A stretch of 64,000 bases of DNA from Malus domestica (Eukaryota > Streptophyta > Magnoliopsida > Rosales > Rosaceae): the NCBI RefSeq assembly GCF_042453785.1, contig NC_091675.1, positions 9,250,501-9,314,500 of the forward strand, given 5' to 3'. Shown in pieces: positions 31,778-43,672 of this stretch (its first letter is position 1; the number at the start of each line of letters is the position of its first letter). Made by a program: the position numbers and the translations under genes. The notes beneath the pieces are model-generated. The model had not been told where the DNA came from. It saw only the letters and a program-made list of their open reading frames with translations, and did no database searches.

Positions 31778-33450
31778 ATTTTTTTAAAAAGATTCGGAAT
31801 ATCCTTTACATTGGACCATCATAAAATTTTTGGTATCCCGATGCCTGTGAATACCATAGGTTTCAACATGAAAAAAATGTTATTCGTTCGGCCCAAAATA
31901 AAGCAAAGATGCATCACTGTAGGTTTCAACATTTTCTGGGCCCAAAGGAACAGGGCTTCGGTACAAGAGGAGATCTCGTACAAGAGCAATATGTACCTTT
32001 GGATTATATTGCTGCATGTGATTTGCAGACTTGCAGAATCAGCTTTCCCTTTATCTATTCACCAATGTGCGGCTGTGCACATGTCAAAATCTTATTTATT
32101 GAACATAAATAAGGCTCACAATGAGCCTAGAAATATATTTATTGCCATGACAAGCGATGAATTGCTCTGATAGATATAGTATTCTTCCTCAGGTCACTAG
32201 TCGTGATACAAATTTCATCTATTCCTTTAATGTAGACTTAGATTAAAGTAGTAATATTGAACCCGAGTTGCATCAAGTGACAAACATTAATTATTCCGCT
32301 GCTGGTGTGGAAGCCAGACTTGTGACCAGGAGAAGGCTGAAATACCTCTGTGAGTCTTCCCGACCCATGTAATAGGTGAATAACCTTGAATTGCTACCAA
32401 TTGTCTTCTTTTTAAAAAAATTAAAAAAAATAAATACCCTTGGAATCACGCATGTGTAATGTGACAGATTTACCCAACAACATCACACAGTTGTGTTCAA
32501 TCACAACACCAACAAGTTTTAACCATCTTGTTTTGCACGTAAACCCTAAACAATAATACAGTTACACGTATGCCACATGTATACATATGTATGGTTGCTA
32601 GTCAAATAGACAAATGGGTAAATTACATTTACAAAAATATAAAATATTTTCGTATTTATTTAATCAAATTATATTAAGGCATGGAAGAAGGAAATGAAAG
32701 TAACATTTTCACCATTATTGTCACTTCCAAAGGTTTTACCCTTGTCTCACAACTAACTTACCCATCAGTCATCACCACCGTTTATTAAAATACAAGCGGG
32801 ACAGGTGTGTCCAAACGAAACAATCCAACTAACAACAATTCTTCCTCGTTTTTTATATTTTGTATCTTTTATTTTCTTGCCGTCATCTTGTTTTTGAATT
32901 CAACATCCAATAATTGAACGTGATTAGTTGCTTCTTAAACTCCTCCTCAGCTTCTTTCCCGCAAGCTCAAGATTGATTGATTGAATAACAAGATTGGTCA
33001 AAACTTCTTTTGCGTGCAGCAAAAGGCACAATCGCAATTGTTAAAATTTAATTGTGAAAATATAGTTTTTTACTTACTTATCAATCTAATTCATATAAAT
33101 CAGGTTATATAATAGTTTGGATTATTAAAGACAAATCTTTGAGCAAAGTACTTACATGGAATTGGTTTCCTGCTACTTTATTATTTTAGTTTAATAATTT
33201 AGTTTTACGTGTAAATTTTTTTTACTCTAAATTAAAATATCATCTGACAATAAACTCGTTATATGTAAATTGATTTCGTGAGCAACGATGCATTGCTCTT
33301 TATATCGTTTGTTTGGAATATTACTTATAATCGAACGGGAAAAGAAAAAGGCAAAGAAAAAGGAAAAGGATAATGAAAGAGAATTAAGAGGGGGCCCAGC
33401 AGCTTCACCGATTCTAGCCCAACTAGGACTTGAACTAGTTCTCATTTCGT
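31778..33450. other. Spacer; one unidentified open stretch
   Basis: Around 31900-32110 (+) one frame reads GPKEQGFGTRGDLVQEQYVP followed by LDYIAACDLQTC, which looks protein-like but matches no family I know. A second frame is open across the same bases. The rest is AT-rich upstream DNA of the kinase gene, ending in a (TC)n tract at about 33473-33496. Confidence 0.3.
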
Positions 33451-33472
33451 TTGTTGTATATACTATTATTAC

Positions 33473-33637
33473 TCTCTCTCTCTCTCTCTCTCTCTCCTCC
33501 CTCTCTCTTTCATTCTCTCTGAAGCTCTCTCAGATTCCAGACCTCTCTCTCTCAGACTGAGTGGTGTGTTACGTATGTAAAGTTCACTCTAAATTCGTCG
33601 AAATATCAAACTCATCGGAGCTCATCACCAAGTTTCA
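33473..33637 (+). promoter_or_regulatory. Probable 5' non-coding exon of the kinase-like gene
   Basis: A pyrimidine-rich leader with a CT microsatellite ends at TTTCA followed by a GTGAGT donor at about 33638. The matching acceptor is TGTCTTCAG at 34459, nine bases before the first coding ATG. This intron in the leader explains why the in-frame ATGs at 34420-34434 should not be used. Confidence 0.55.
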
Positions 33638-34467
33638 GTGAGTATTTATTAATCTCCATTAATTCTTCTTTTTCTTTTTCCTTTTTTGGATTTATGGTAT
33701 TCTTTTTAGCTTTTAGTCTCTGTTTGTTCCGTTGAAATTTTTTCATTGTGCTATATGGCTCTTGTTTGATTAGTTTGTCATGGGAATGATCAAATCGGTG
33801 GAACCCAATTAACTTTTGCGTTAATGGGTTACCAAAAAATTGTGAAAGGTGAATCGGTGGAGTTAAATTTTCCCAGTAACCAAACAGAGTCGGTCTGGTT
33901 TCTGGGAAAATTGAAGAATCTGAAGGGAGATAAAGTTTGATGCTTTTTTGGGTCAAAAGAACAGATGAAGGAAGACAACTGATTAATGCTTAGTTATGAA
34001 GTGTGAGGATTTTAGCTCTCTGGGTTTTCTGGTTAAGAAAATCCTAAATACAACGTCTGTGATCATATTTTTTATGCATCCCATTTCCATTGATTTCTTC
34101 AGCGTTTGAATTGCTTTGTATGTGCAACTATTGCGTGTATTTTCGTTCGCAGTCGGTTCACTTGTAGTCCCTTTGAGCATGAGTCCTCTATCGATGTAGG
34201 CTAGATGAAGAAAGAAGGAAGGGGACCTGATATAGTCCCAAATAATTTGATTAACATACGCTTTTAGTTTGCAATATCTGAGTGTGCTACTTCGCCCTTG
34301 GTTCAGTGAATCAGTGGCATAGCTCTGTTTACAAAAACTATCTGCTGTCTTGCGATGAGAAGATCATAGGAGTTTTTGTGTATTTATGTATTTATATGAT
34401 TTTGTGTTAATTTTTTTTTGTGATGGTGGCGTCCATGCAATATTTTGCATTGTCTTCAGGTCGAGAA

Positions 34468-37348
34468 ATGGCTAAACAAGTTGTTGCTAACCAACCGTCA
34501 GCTTCATTTGAGTACGAGCTTTTAGATCGTGATTCTGATGGCCTGAGAACTATTGGAGCCTTTTCAGAACAGACAAGTCCTTGGATTGAACCTGTAAAAT
34601 TGAAACTTAGACACAGAATTGGGAGGGGACCCTTTGGTGATGTTTGGTTAGCAACCCATCATCAGTCAACAGAAGATTATGATGAGTATCATGAGGTGGC
34701 TATCAAGATGTTCCATTCAATCAAAGAAGACAACATGAGGGCTGTGTTGGATAAACTGGCTGATATTTTTCACAAATGTCAAGGAGTTGGCGGTGTTTGT
34801 TGGCTATATGGAACTTCAATCATCAGTGGAAAGGTGAGACACTTTTATGTATTTCATGCACTATAAGGAGATTTCGGTCCTGCCTGTATGATTTCTAGCT
34901 TGCTAAAAGCAATTTGGGTTTGTGCACTCAGATATGCATCATCATGAGATTATATGAGGGATCCGTTGGTGACAAAATGGCACAACTCAGAGGAGGGAAG
35001 CTCTCACTTCCTGATGTTTTGAGGTTAGTTGGGTCCTGATTAGACCATTAGCAATGCTTAAGTTTATTATTTCCCAAAGATTTTGGTGCTCGATTTTTAC
35101 TTGTGCTATTGGTTACAGGTATGGGATTGGTTTGGCTGCGGGGATTCTTGAACTACACTCCAAAGGCATCTTGGTTCTTAATCTTAAACCTTCTAATGTT
35201 CTTCTGAATGAAAAGGACCAAGCAATTCTTGGTGATTTTGGTATTCCTTATCTATTGCTTGGCGTACCATTGATAAGCTCAGATATGACTCGGAGGATTG
35301 GAACCCCAAACTACATGGCACCTGAACAATGGCAACCAGAAGTAAGAGGTCCAATATCTTTTGAGACCGACTCGTGGGGTTTTGGGTGCAGCATTGTGGA
35401 AATGTTGACCGGTGTCCGTCCTTGGGGCGGAAAATCTGTTGATGAAATATCTTATTTAGTTGTTGGAAAGCAAGAAAAACCAGACATACCAAGTGGCCTT
35501 CCTCCTGCAATAGAGAATATTCTTCTTGGTTGCTTTGAGTACGATTTGAGGAGTCGCCCTTTAATAACGAACATATTGACTTTATTCAAAAGGTATGGTT
35601 CCTCTACTATGTTTATAATTTTGTTCTGAGTCTTTGAGAAGAGGAGTTCTTTTCATATAATAATGTCATTCTTCTTACTAACCCAAATAAGAATTAATGC
35701 ATAGGAAGCAGGTCACTTCATTATGTCTAGTGTAGGATCAATACTTCTGTAAACTTAGACCCCTTTTCTCAGTATAAGCAATCTTTTAGGTCCACCATAA
35801 ACAGCATCGTCATCTAGAGAATACGCTTGCATTTTACAAAGTACAAACAAAATCTTGATGGTTCTTGTGGCAAGTCAGATTAAACTATGCAAGCTTTTTG
35901 ATATTGAAAACTTTATAAGCCCAGCATGGTCCACCACCAATATCACCGATATTGTCCCCACTTAATCATCTAGCGTCAGGTGTGGGGTTTTATCAAATGG
36001 CCTCGGTGATATTAGGGGTGAAATCTCCAATATATTAATTGCATTTTTTTTTTGGTCATATGCCTGATCTGGAATCCTATTCTCCGATAGATATTATTGC
36101 TTAATTTAAGTAATTATCATGTGATTATTACGTGGTTGTGGAAGCAATTTTACCTTATGAACTACTTACTGTAGTTGTATAGGAAGTAAAAATTGGATAG
36201 AAAATAAAAACATTTTACAATGATATTTTCCGACTGAAGTCAACATTTCATTTTCCATAATTGATATGAGAAGTTGCATGTCGGGTTATCTCTGCTTAGT
36301 TGTGTTTTGAAGAAACCATTGCATAAAGAAAAGTTCTGTTCGCCACTTTTACATATTTGATATTAACTGCTACCACACTAGCAGCTTGCAGAGTACAATC
36401 TCCAGTGATGGAGACTGGACGGGTCTTGGGATAAGAACAATCAAGGAAAAATCGAGTAGCATTGGCTACACTGAGTGGTTCCTTTCAAAGGATCAACTGC
36501 AAGTGGGTGACACGGTGCGTTCCAGAAAGCCACCAAACTGCTGCAAGCCTGAAAACATGCATATTCCAGAAGGCACAGTAGTGGGTGTCGAACATGATGC
36601 AGATCAACATGGGTTTGATTTGGTGAGAGTCCATGGCATCCATGACCCACTGAGGGTTCATGTTTCGACTCTGGAGCGGGTCACTTTTGGCTTGGCAGCT
36701 GGTGATTGGGTACGCTTGAAGAAAGAAGACAAGAAACACTCACCAGTAGGTATTCTTCATTCCATCAATCGTGATGGTAATGTAGCTGTTGGATTTATAG
36801 GGTTGGAAACTCTCTGGAAGGGAAATTCTTCAGAGTTTCAGATGGCAGAGTCCTACTGTGTGGGTCAGTTTGTCAAGCTGAAAGCTAATGTATTGAGCCC
36901 TCGATTTGAATGGCCCCGTAAGAGGAAAGGGACATGGGCCACCGGGAAAATAACGTGGATCCTACCAAATGGGTGCCTTGTTGTCAAGTTCCCGGGAATG
37001 CTGACCTTTGGGGAAGAGAACTCAACCTTTGTAGCTGATCCTGCTGAAGTGGAATTGGTTACGTTTGATACATGTCCAGGAATAGTGAAGAAGTACCAAC
37101 ATCTTGAGGATTTTCATTGGGCAGTGAGGCCACTTCTGGTTGCATTGGGCATATTTACAGCCATGAAGCTAGGCATTTTTGTTGGAACAAAGGCGGGGGG
37201 GTCCAGGGTGAAGAAGCAACAGAGCGGTGCTACTCCGAATGAGATTCAGCATACCGATGGTCAGAATTCTGGAAACCCGGCGTGGATTCCTCCTAATATG
37301 AAAAATATCCTTTTCAGAGAAGGTGTTACCACCGGTCCTGCTCGGTAG
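34468..37348 (+). CDS. Kinase-like protein with C-terminal MIB/HERC2-type repeats and membrane anchor, 631 aa
   Basis: Exons: 34468-34833, 34932-35023, 35119-35592, 36385-37348 (632 codons). The protein kinase fold covers about residues 45-285: glycine loop IGRGPFGDVW (51-60), lysine in EVAIKMF (Lys80), and DFG at 192-194. The HRD triplet is replaced by VLN in LVLNLKPSNVLL, so the catalytic Asp is Asn174. GTPNYMAPEQW is the APE-type region. Residues about 315-550 hold SH3-like repeats of the KEG/MIB-HERC2 kind (LQVGDTVRSRKPPNCCKPEN, GLAAGDWVRLKKEDKKHSPV). A hydrophobic segment at about 560-579 is followed by a basic tail, so it is tail-anchored. It corresponds to Arabidopsis At4g32250, a kinase-like protein reported with the chloroplast outer membrane. 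Loss of the catalytic Asp suggests weak or no kinase activity. The start is the first ATG after the leader intron. Confidence 0.9.
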
Positions 37349-37727
37349 TTTCATGCACAGTTCATCTGCCCAGAACTAATTTTAAGTTCAACCATACATA
37401 TATGCTGCAACTAGTTTGTTGGGTATCACTAGGGCATTTTACTGTTTAACTTAAGCTGGAGAACAGCGTTACAAACCGGACCACTGTCGAATTTAGGGGC
37501 AAACATATTCGCTCTCTATGTATATATAAATGTATATATGTTAAACTAATTTGTGTTGATCATCTCTACTGTATTTTAATATTATCTTGGAAGCTTATAT
37601 CCATAATTTTATGGAGATTATTTCCGGGAAACTGGTGAAGGACAACCTGACAATCGCGCCTGAGAGATTCTTTCTTGCAATTGGGACGTAGCTTTGGGTG
37701 GCTTTAGTGGCATCACCGTCTCAAGGT
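37349..37727. other. 3' flank of the kinase-like gene
   Basis: AT-rich sequence with TATATATAAATGTATATATG near 37520-37540. No gene. Confidence 0.4.
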
Positions 37728-37952
37728 GTTTGTTATGGGAATTGGATCCTCTCCTGAGCACAAGCTCAGGAACCTGCTGACTAGCGCACGTGGGTTATTG
37801 GAGTTTGATCTAACGGCTACAATTATTATAACTTTTAAAGGAACCTTCTGCTCCTGTTTGTAGCCGCTGTATCAAAATCCAACGGTCCACGTGCGCTGGG
37901 CATGAGGCTCCTGAGCTTGTGCTCAAGAGAGAATCCAATTCCGTTTGTTATG
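37728..37952. mobile_element. Foldback MITE with 10-bp target duplication
   Basis: The element spans 37738-37942 (205 bp). Nearly its whole length folds back: GGAATTGGATCCTCTCCTGA at the left is inverted at the right end (TCAAGAGAGAATCCAATTCC). Exact duplications GTTTGTTATG flank it (37728-37737 and 37943-37952). The length of the duplication suggests a Mutator-like origin. It is the best preserved of four related copies in the window. Confidence 0.85.
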
Positions 37953-38705
37953 TGTCCAAAAGTGCATTGCCTATCTAATAGATGCTTGGCATGTGGTTTT
38001 TGCTTGCAATGAGAGTTTTACTTTAACACGCATGTCACTCTTTGTTCTCTTCACTCATTAATTGAGAAACAAAACATAAAGCACATGTAACCATGAGACT
38101 TTCAATTATCTTAGGTCTCACTCTTTTAATGTTCTCCACGAAATTTCCATGTGAAACTAACTTCAAGTACAAGAAAATCAAGTTGTGGCACAACGGAATC
38201 GAATATAAACAAAGAAAATAGGAATATCTGTTGATCTTTTATCTTATAAGTACATTATTTTTATCCAAACTTAGTTACACCCTGGTCTAACGAGGAGAAA
38301 GGACTTACATGGCACATATATACCGCCACGATATCGTTCCTGCGACATTTGTAAGATTCTTTGCCATATATCCTTGTTTCTTTGGCATGGGACATAACGT
38401 GACAGTGTAGCCATGTTTTGTAGGTTGTTCTCCTGCATATGTCAAACTGCAGTTGAAAGAAGCCAAGCGGTGTCCAACGAAAGGATGTGAAAACAGATAA
38501 AAAGATTAAAGTACACAACATTAACGAACTAAAAACACCATTAATCATTTATGAATCACACATTGTACAACGTTTATATTGGTTTGGCATCTGCATATTA
38601 GATGCCTTATGGTGAGTGCTGCAGACGATTACTGCACCAAATCTAGGAAAATAGATCAGTGGCATATCTGTACACGATATAAGCTCACCAGCTCATAAAT
38701 TACCC
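37953..38705. other. Convergent spacer between the kinase-like gene and the PII1-like gene
   Basis: The right part must hold the 3' untranslated region of the minus-strand PII1-like gene. A minus-strand open stretch at 38261-38548 contains a CTGCAG acceptor-like site but no motif I recognise. Confidence 0.35.
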
Positions 38706-41450
38706 CTACTGACCTGCAGCAGGCCCTGCACTTACAACACCAGCCTCTTTCACAAGCTTATCAGTCAAAGCCGAAATCCGGGCAACTTCCGCTGTCACCT
38801 CAGTTAAACATTCATTGTTCTCCACCATGCTTATGCTAGGATCGTAACCATTTGGAAAGAATATACTTCCATCGGCCTCAATGCTCAGGCTGGCATTTCG
38901 TAAAAGTTCCCCACTCATTTCTGTAAGTTTGTGGAGTGCACCGGTCGCAGCTTCAACTTCTAGTTGGGCTGCCTCAAGTTGAAGCTTCTCGATTGCCAAG
39001 TCTCCAATGGTCTTCTCCCCCAGTCTCTCTTGCGCCAATGCATATAGCTTTCTCAGATCATTAGCGTCTTCTGCCTCTTCTTTCAATTGCTTTACTTCTT
39101 TTTCTTTTGTTTCGAGTCTCCCGATAACCATCTTAAGCTCCTCGTCTTTGAGCGTGAGGTCCCTCTGAGAAGCTAGAACTTCCATTTCTTTTATTCTTAA
39201 GCTGTCCCTTGCTGATTCAAGCTCAGTTTGAAGATGTTTTATTTGCAACCCGAAACCATCAGCTGGTTTCTCCCATAGTTGCGGCAGTAACTCGTGGCTC
39301 ATGTCATCAAGCGACTCATCATCCTTGATGGATATAACCAACTTGTTAGTGAGTTCCACAATCCGTTCTACCACAGTTTCAGCTTCTGAATATTTGAGCT
39401 TCGTATCGTTCAACTCATTTTGCATCATGTTTACATGTTCGTCTTTCTCCTTGAGCAGAGTAGTTGCTTGAATAAGCTGGTCCTCTTTACTGTTCAGTAG
39501 CATCTTGAGCTCTGCAACTTCATTATTTACTTCCTCAAGCTTATTCCTTGCATTCAAAAGTTCCGAATCCTTCTCATCCAAAATAACCTGTAAGGTATCC
39601 CGCTCAGATTTCAAATGCTGAATTGCGATCTTAGCCTGCACCATTTCCGACTCCTTATCCTGCAGAAGATTGCGCATTTTCCCAAATTCAGCGTTTTTCT
39701 TGTCTAGCTTATTTTGGAGAGAAGAAATCCCATTGATAGCCTGATGCAAAGAGTACCTCTCTTTCTTCAACAGCTCCTGTAAATCTTCCATAAGCTCCTT
39801 TTCCATGGATAAGTCACGTTCAAGTGCATTCTTTTGAGCCTCTGCAACCCTAAGCTTTGATCTTTCACTCTGTAATTCTATTTGGGCATCTTTCAGAGTT
39901 GTTAAGTAAGACGTAATGCTTCCCTTCTGTTCTTCAAGTTCTTCCCATTGGTTTTCCAAAAGCTTCCCTTGATCTTCCATTTTCTGTCTAGAAGATGCCA
40001 GAGATTTCTGAGATGAAACCAACTCTGACCTCACGTCAGCAAGAACCTTCTTCACTCTTCTGAAATCCTCTAAAGTTTCATTAGTTTCTCGTGCGTGTCT
40101 GGATGCTTCCTCTGATAATTTATTAAGTTCTTCCTGTGCCAATAACCACTCCATTGTCCGCTTCTCCAATTTGTCCTCCGCAACTTTTAGTTTCTCCGCT
40201 TCATTCTTCCTCTGCATTTGAAAAACTTCCAATTCTGCTTCTTTCTCCTGCAGAGATTTCCGGAGTCCTTGAATCTCAACTTCTTGTTTTTTGACAACTT
40301 CATTGGCTTCATTCAGCAGGTGAGCCTTGGATTCAAGTTCAGACTTGGACTTAGCAGCTTCTTCACTCTTTTTCAGCAATTCATTTCTCATTTGTTCCAA
40401 TTCCTCTTCTTTCAAAGAAAGTGCCGACTGTGCAGCCGCATTTTCCTGATCTCTCTCTCTAAGCCGAAGCTTTAGGTCCTCTATATGCCAGGCCTGAGAA
40501 GATAGGCGAAGATTAGCCTGCTTCAATTCCTCCCCTATTTTTTCATACCTGCAAGAAGCTGCAGCAATTTCTTTCTCCCGTTGCTCCAGCTCCTCCTTTG
40601 TGCGGTGCAATGCACAGTGCTCAAAGAAAACTTTTCTTTCGGCATCCTGCAAATCTTCTTCCTTCTTCTTCAGTGCTGCCAATGCAGCGTGAAGATCAGA
40701 CTCAAGGATTTCAAGGTTAAATCCTAGCTGGACATCCTGAGGATGACGAGAATTTCTGTTCATCTGCTCTTCCAGTTTCTGTGTCTGTGCAAACAACCTC
40801 TCGAGAAGAATCCTTGCAGGTTCAGAAGCTCCATTGTCACTAATGCTCGACTTCCTGTTATTCAAGACTGATCGAACAACCCTCAAGGAAGAGCCTTTCC
40901 CTTCCGTGGTAGCTCTAAAAGCTACTTTGTTCTGCTTTGTGCTAAATCTAAGCGAGCACAACTGCAGAAATGTTGTACCCATATATGTAAATACTTGTTC
41001 GATTAGAAACCAAAGCCAAAATTACAAGCATCATTTACAATCAAAATTCGTAAATGATTGTTATTATCGGTTGGACGAAAAATCATGTACAATGAAATGG
41101 CCAAAATCGAAATCAAACAGCATGGCAATGCAACAAATCCCAAAGCAAAATTAGACCCAAGCGACAAAATCACATAAAATCCTAAATAATTCGACTTTAT
41201 CCACATTAACATCAATCCCTGCAATCTTACAATTCTGCAAAATGCTACCAGATTTCAACATATTTCACCTCAATGCCCTAAAAATAATATCTGAAACACA
41301 ACTTATAAACCCTATATTATCACATTCATTGTATTTGTATCTAATTAACAGCATACGACTAGTCAGCTTACACAGTATTCTCCCCCTAATTTCCCTACCT
41401 TCTTCTATTTTCTCGGAAACCAAACACAAGATGCAGCAGTTATTCAAACC

Positions 41451-41491
<41 letters not shown>

Positions 41492-41560
41492 TACCTTGCA
41501 GTAGGGTTGAGAAGAGGAGGTCCGGAGATTGGAGCGAGCGGCGGCGGCAGAGAAGGCCAT
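38706..41560 (-). CDS. PII1: PII1/MRC-type plastid coiled-coil protein, 773 aa, 2 exons
   Basis: Minus-strand exon 1 is 41560-41495 (22 codons) and exon 2 is 40961-38706 (751 codons plus stop). The GTACTT donor follows AAG, and the acceptor is TTTCTGCAG ending at 40962. Exon 1 encodes MAFSAAAARSNLRTSSSQPY, a typical Ala/Ser-rich chloroplast transit start. Joined to LCSLRFSTKQNK it extends the plastid peptide. A start at the ATG at 40982 would begin inside the intron and lacks this leader. From about residue 75 to 710 the protein is almost continuous heptad coiled coil rich in Glu, Lys and Leu. Arabidopsis At4g32190 (PII1, also MRC) is a 780-residue-class chloroplast protein that interacts with starch synthase 4 and affects starch granule initiation; that role is inferred here from family, length and gene neighbourhood. 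Confidence 0.85.
41452..41489. repeat. (GA)n microsatellite at the PII1-like exon 1 donor
   Basis: An uninterrupted GA run (CT on the transcript) begins only a few bases inside the intron after the exon 1 GTACTT donor. It probably serves as, or competes with, a polypyrimidine tract and will vary in length. Confidence 0.9.
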
Positions 41561-42204
41561 GGATATTCAACTGCCGAGCACATCAGGGCTCCGCCATCAC
41601 CGTTGGAACCATTTCCGATCTCCTCAGAACTCGATAATTCAAAATTTCAGACAAAAAAATCGATCGGAGAATCTAAGAAGGAAGAAGAAGATGGGGGTGA
41701 AGCTTCTGCAGAGCGAAACAGAAGGCCATGGGCGCACGATAGCATATGAGACCAAGGTCACCATCCTTCTACTTTAGCATCGCCGACTCTTGGGGGGCTT
41801 TTGGATAGATAGAGTCAATCTTACGTGTAAGCGACGTCGTGTTGGACCCTGTGGTTGCCCGCCATTTGGCAATAGGAGCGGTAGTCCGTGTGTGGTCCCC
41901 CCAAATGGATAGGTCGTGGAAGCGCGACGGCGTGACGCGTGTGATGAATTGGAACCATGAGTGATGTGCACGAGTCGCATGACATATAAAGCGAAAAGGT
42001 TTTGGATGGAATACCGACTTAATTAAAAGATTGGATAAAGAGGCTTGAAGAGTCAAATCCCGGCCCAACCTTTAATCTAGGTCTAATCCATTGGGCCTGT
42101 TAGGTTGATGGGTAAGGCTTGAGTTAAGGTTCAAAGCCTCAGCCCGATTTGGCCCGGCTTGTCTAATGCTCCCCTAATCTATGCTATTGATTCAAGGGTC
42201 ACTA
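41561..42204 (-). promoter_or_regulatory. Promoter/leader region of the PII1-like gene
   Basis: Upstream of the exon 1 ATG on the minus strand. The region has no gene, is moderately G+C-rich to about 41960, then AT-rich. No unambiguous TATA box stands out. Confidence 0.4.
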
Positions 42205-43322
42205 AAAAGTTTAGGCCTAATCGGATAAATGGTCCATGTGGTCATAAGGTATTCGGATGATAGTTCCTGTGGTAAAAAAAATCTGATTTAAACCCCTATG
42301 GTCACAGTCTGTTAGGATTTAAACCCTTCTGTCATTCCTCCATTAGGTTTAGGTTGGCCAAATCGGATAAATGGTCCCCGTGGTCATAAAGAATTTGGAA
42401 GATAGCCCCTGTGGTAGAAAAAAATCGGATTTAAATAATTTTTAATTCATTTCTTCTTTTTTAAAAAAAATATGTAAATTAATTATTTAAATAAAAGATA
42501 TATATCTATATATATAAAGTTAGCACCCTAAAATGGTGAAACATTCAAAATACCATAAATTGTCCTTTAAGAATTTCATAAATTACAATTGAACCAAAAG
42601 AAGCTAAAGTATTTAACCATATTTTTATTTTGAATGAATTTAATATTTAAAATTATAAAAAAAAAAAAAACAAAACCTCCCACATTAGTGGGTGGTTTCA
42701 CGTTTTAAATTCATTTCTTCTTCTTCTTTTTTTAAATAATTTTTTTAAAATATGTAAATTAATTATTTAAATAAAAGATATATAAAAATGTCAATTGTCA
42801 CACGTGTATGCGTGTGGCAAGAGGCTAGTAAAGAATTAATTAATTTGTTGGATATTCGGAAATCAAAAACTCGTTAATTTTATAAAGGCATTTTGAATTA
42901 TTTGATTTATTAGATCTTGAATTTTAATGAATAATGTGATTTATTAGTTCCACCTCGTTCTGTCGCGTCTCCTCAGAGAAACTCTGCTCCACCTATAAGC
43001 TTAGCGGAGAAATGACAGAACTTCTAGTTTCGGGTATAAATCCTAACAAACTTAGACCACAAAGGTTTAAATCTAATTTTTTTTTTACCACAAAGACTAT
43101 CTTTCGAATACGTTATGACCACGTGGACCATTTATCCAATTTTGCCAACCTAAACCTAATGGAGGAATGACAGAAGGGCATAAATCCTAACAGACTTAGA
43201 CCACAATGGTTTAAATCCTAACAGACTGTGACCACATAGGTTTAAATCCAAATTTTTTTACCACAGGGGCTATCATCCGAATACCTTATGACCACGATGA
43301 CCATTTATCCGATTAGGCCAAA

Positions 43323-43328
<6 letters not shown>
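42205..43328. mobile_element. Mutator-like element with long TIRs and 9-bp target duplication
   Basis: The element spans 42214-43319 (1106 bp) with exact flanking AAAAGTTTA (42205-42213 and 43320-43328). Inverted ends begin GGCCTAATCGGATAAATGG and extend over 200 bases, with a second inner copy of the GGATAAATGGTCC block on each side. No transposase is present. A small Helitron (42505-42828) sits inside it. Confidence 0.85.
42505..42828 (+). mobile_element. Small non-autonomous Helitron nested in the Mutator-like element
   Basis: It starts TCTATATATATAAAGTTAGC and ends in a 6-bp hairpin CACACG/CGTGTG followed by GCAAGAGGCTAG, with A before and T after. These are the canonical Helitron features: 5' TC, 3' hairpin plus CTRR, insertion between A and T. 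Length is 324 bp, with no helicase. Its right half carries a near copy of the sequence lying just outside its left end. Confidence 0.75.

Positions 43329-43361
<33 letters not shown>
43327..43361. repeat. (TA)n microsatellite
   Basis: An uninterrupted TA run next to the right end of the Mutator-like element. Confidence 0.9.
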
Positions 43362-43365
<4 letters not shown>

Positions 43366-43672
43366 AGGACAGTTGGTGTCAAGTCATAATTATCCAATCT
43401 TCTGGCCCCAAAGAGGCTATGAGGAATTTCACCCTGCCACTGTCAAGCACACTCACTAGCTCGAAGCATCAAACCTGAGTCCCACATTTTTTTGTTTATT
43501 TGGGAGCCGCAGGCCACGCCCTTACCATTGGGCCATTTGCTGAAATCATTTTTTGTTTTAAACCTACCTATGTTATACTAGACTCTCTACATGCACTCAC
43601 TCATGTGTGTAAGATTTGTTCTTTATATATATATCAAATATGTATTTTATTTACGAGAATGTCTATGAAGGG
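43362..43672. other. Short spacer
   Basis: No gene seen. It lies between a microsatellite and a solo LTR. Confidence 0.4.
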
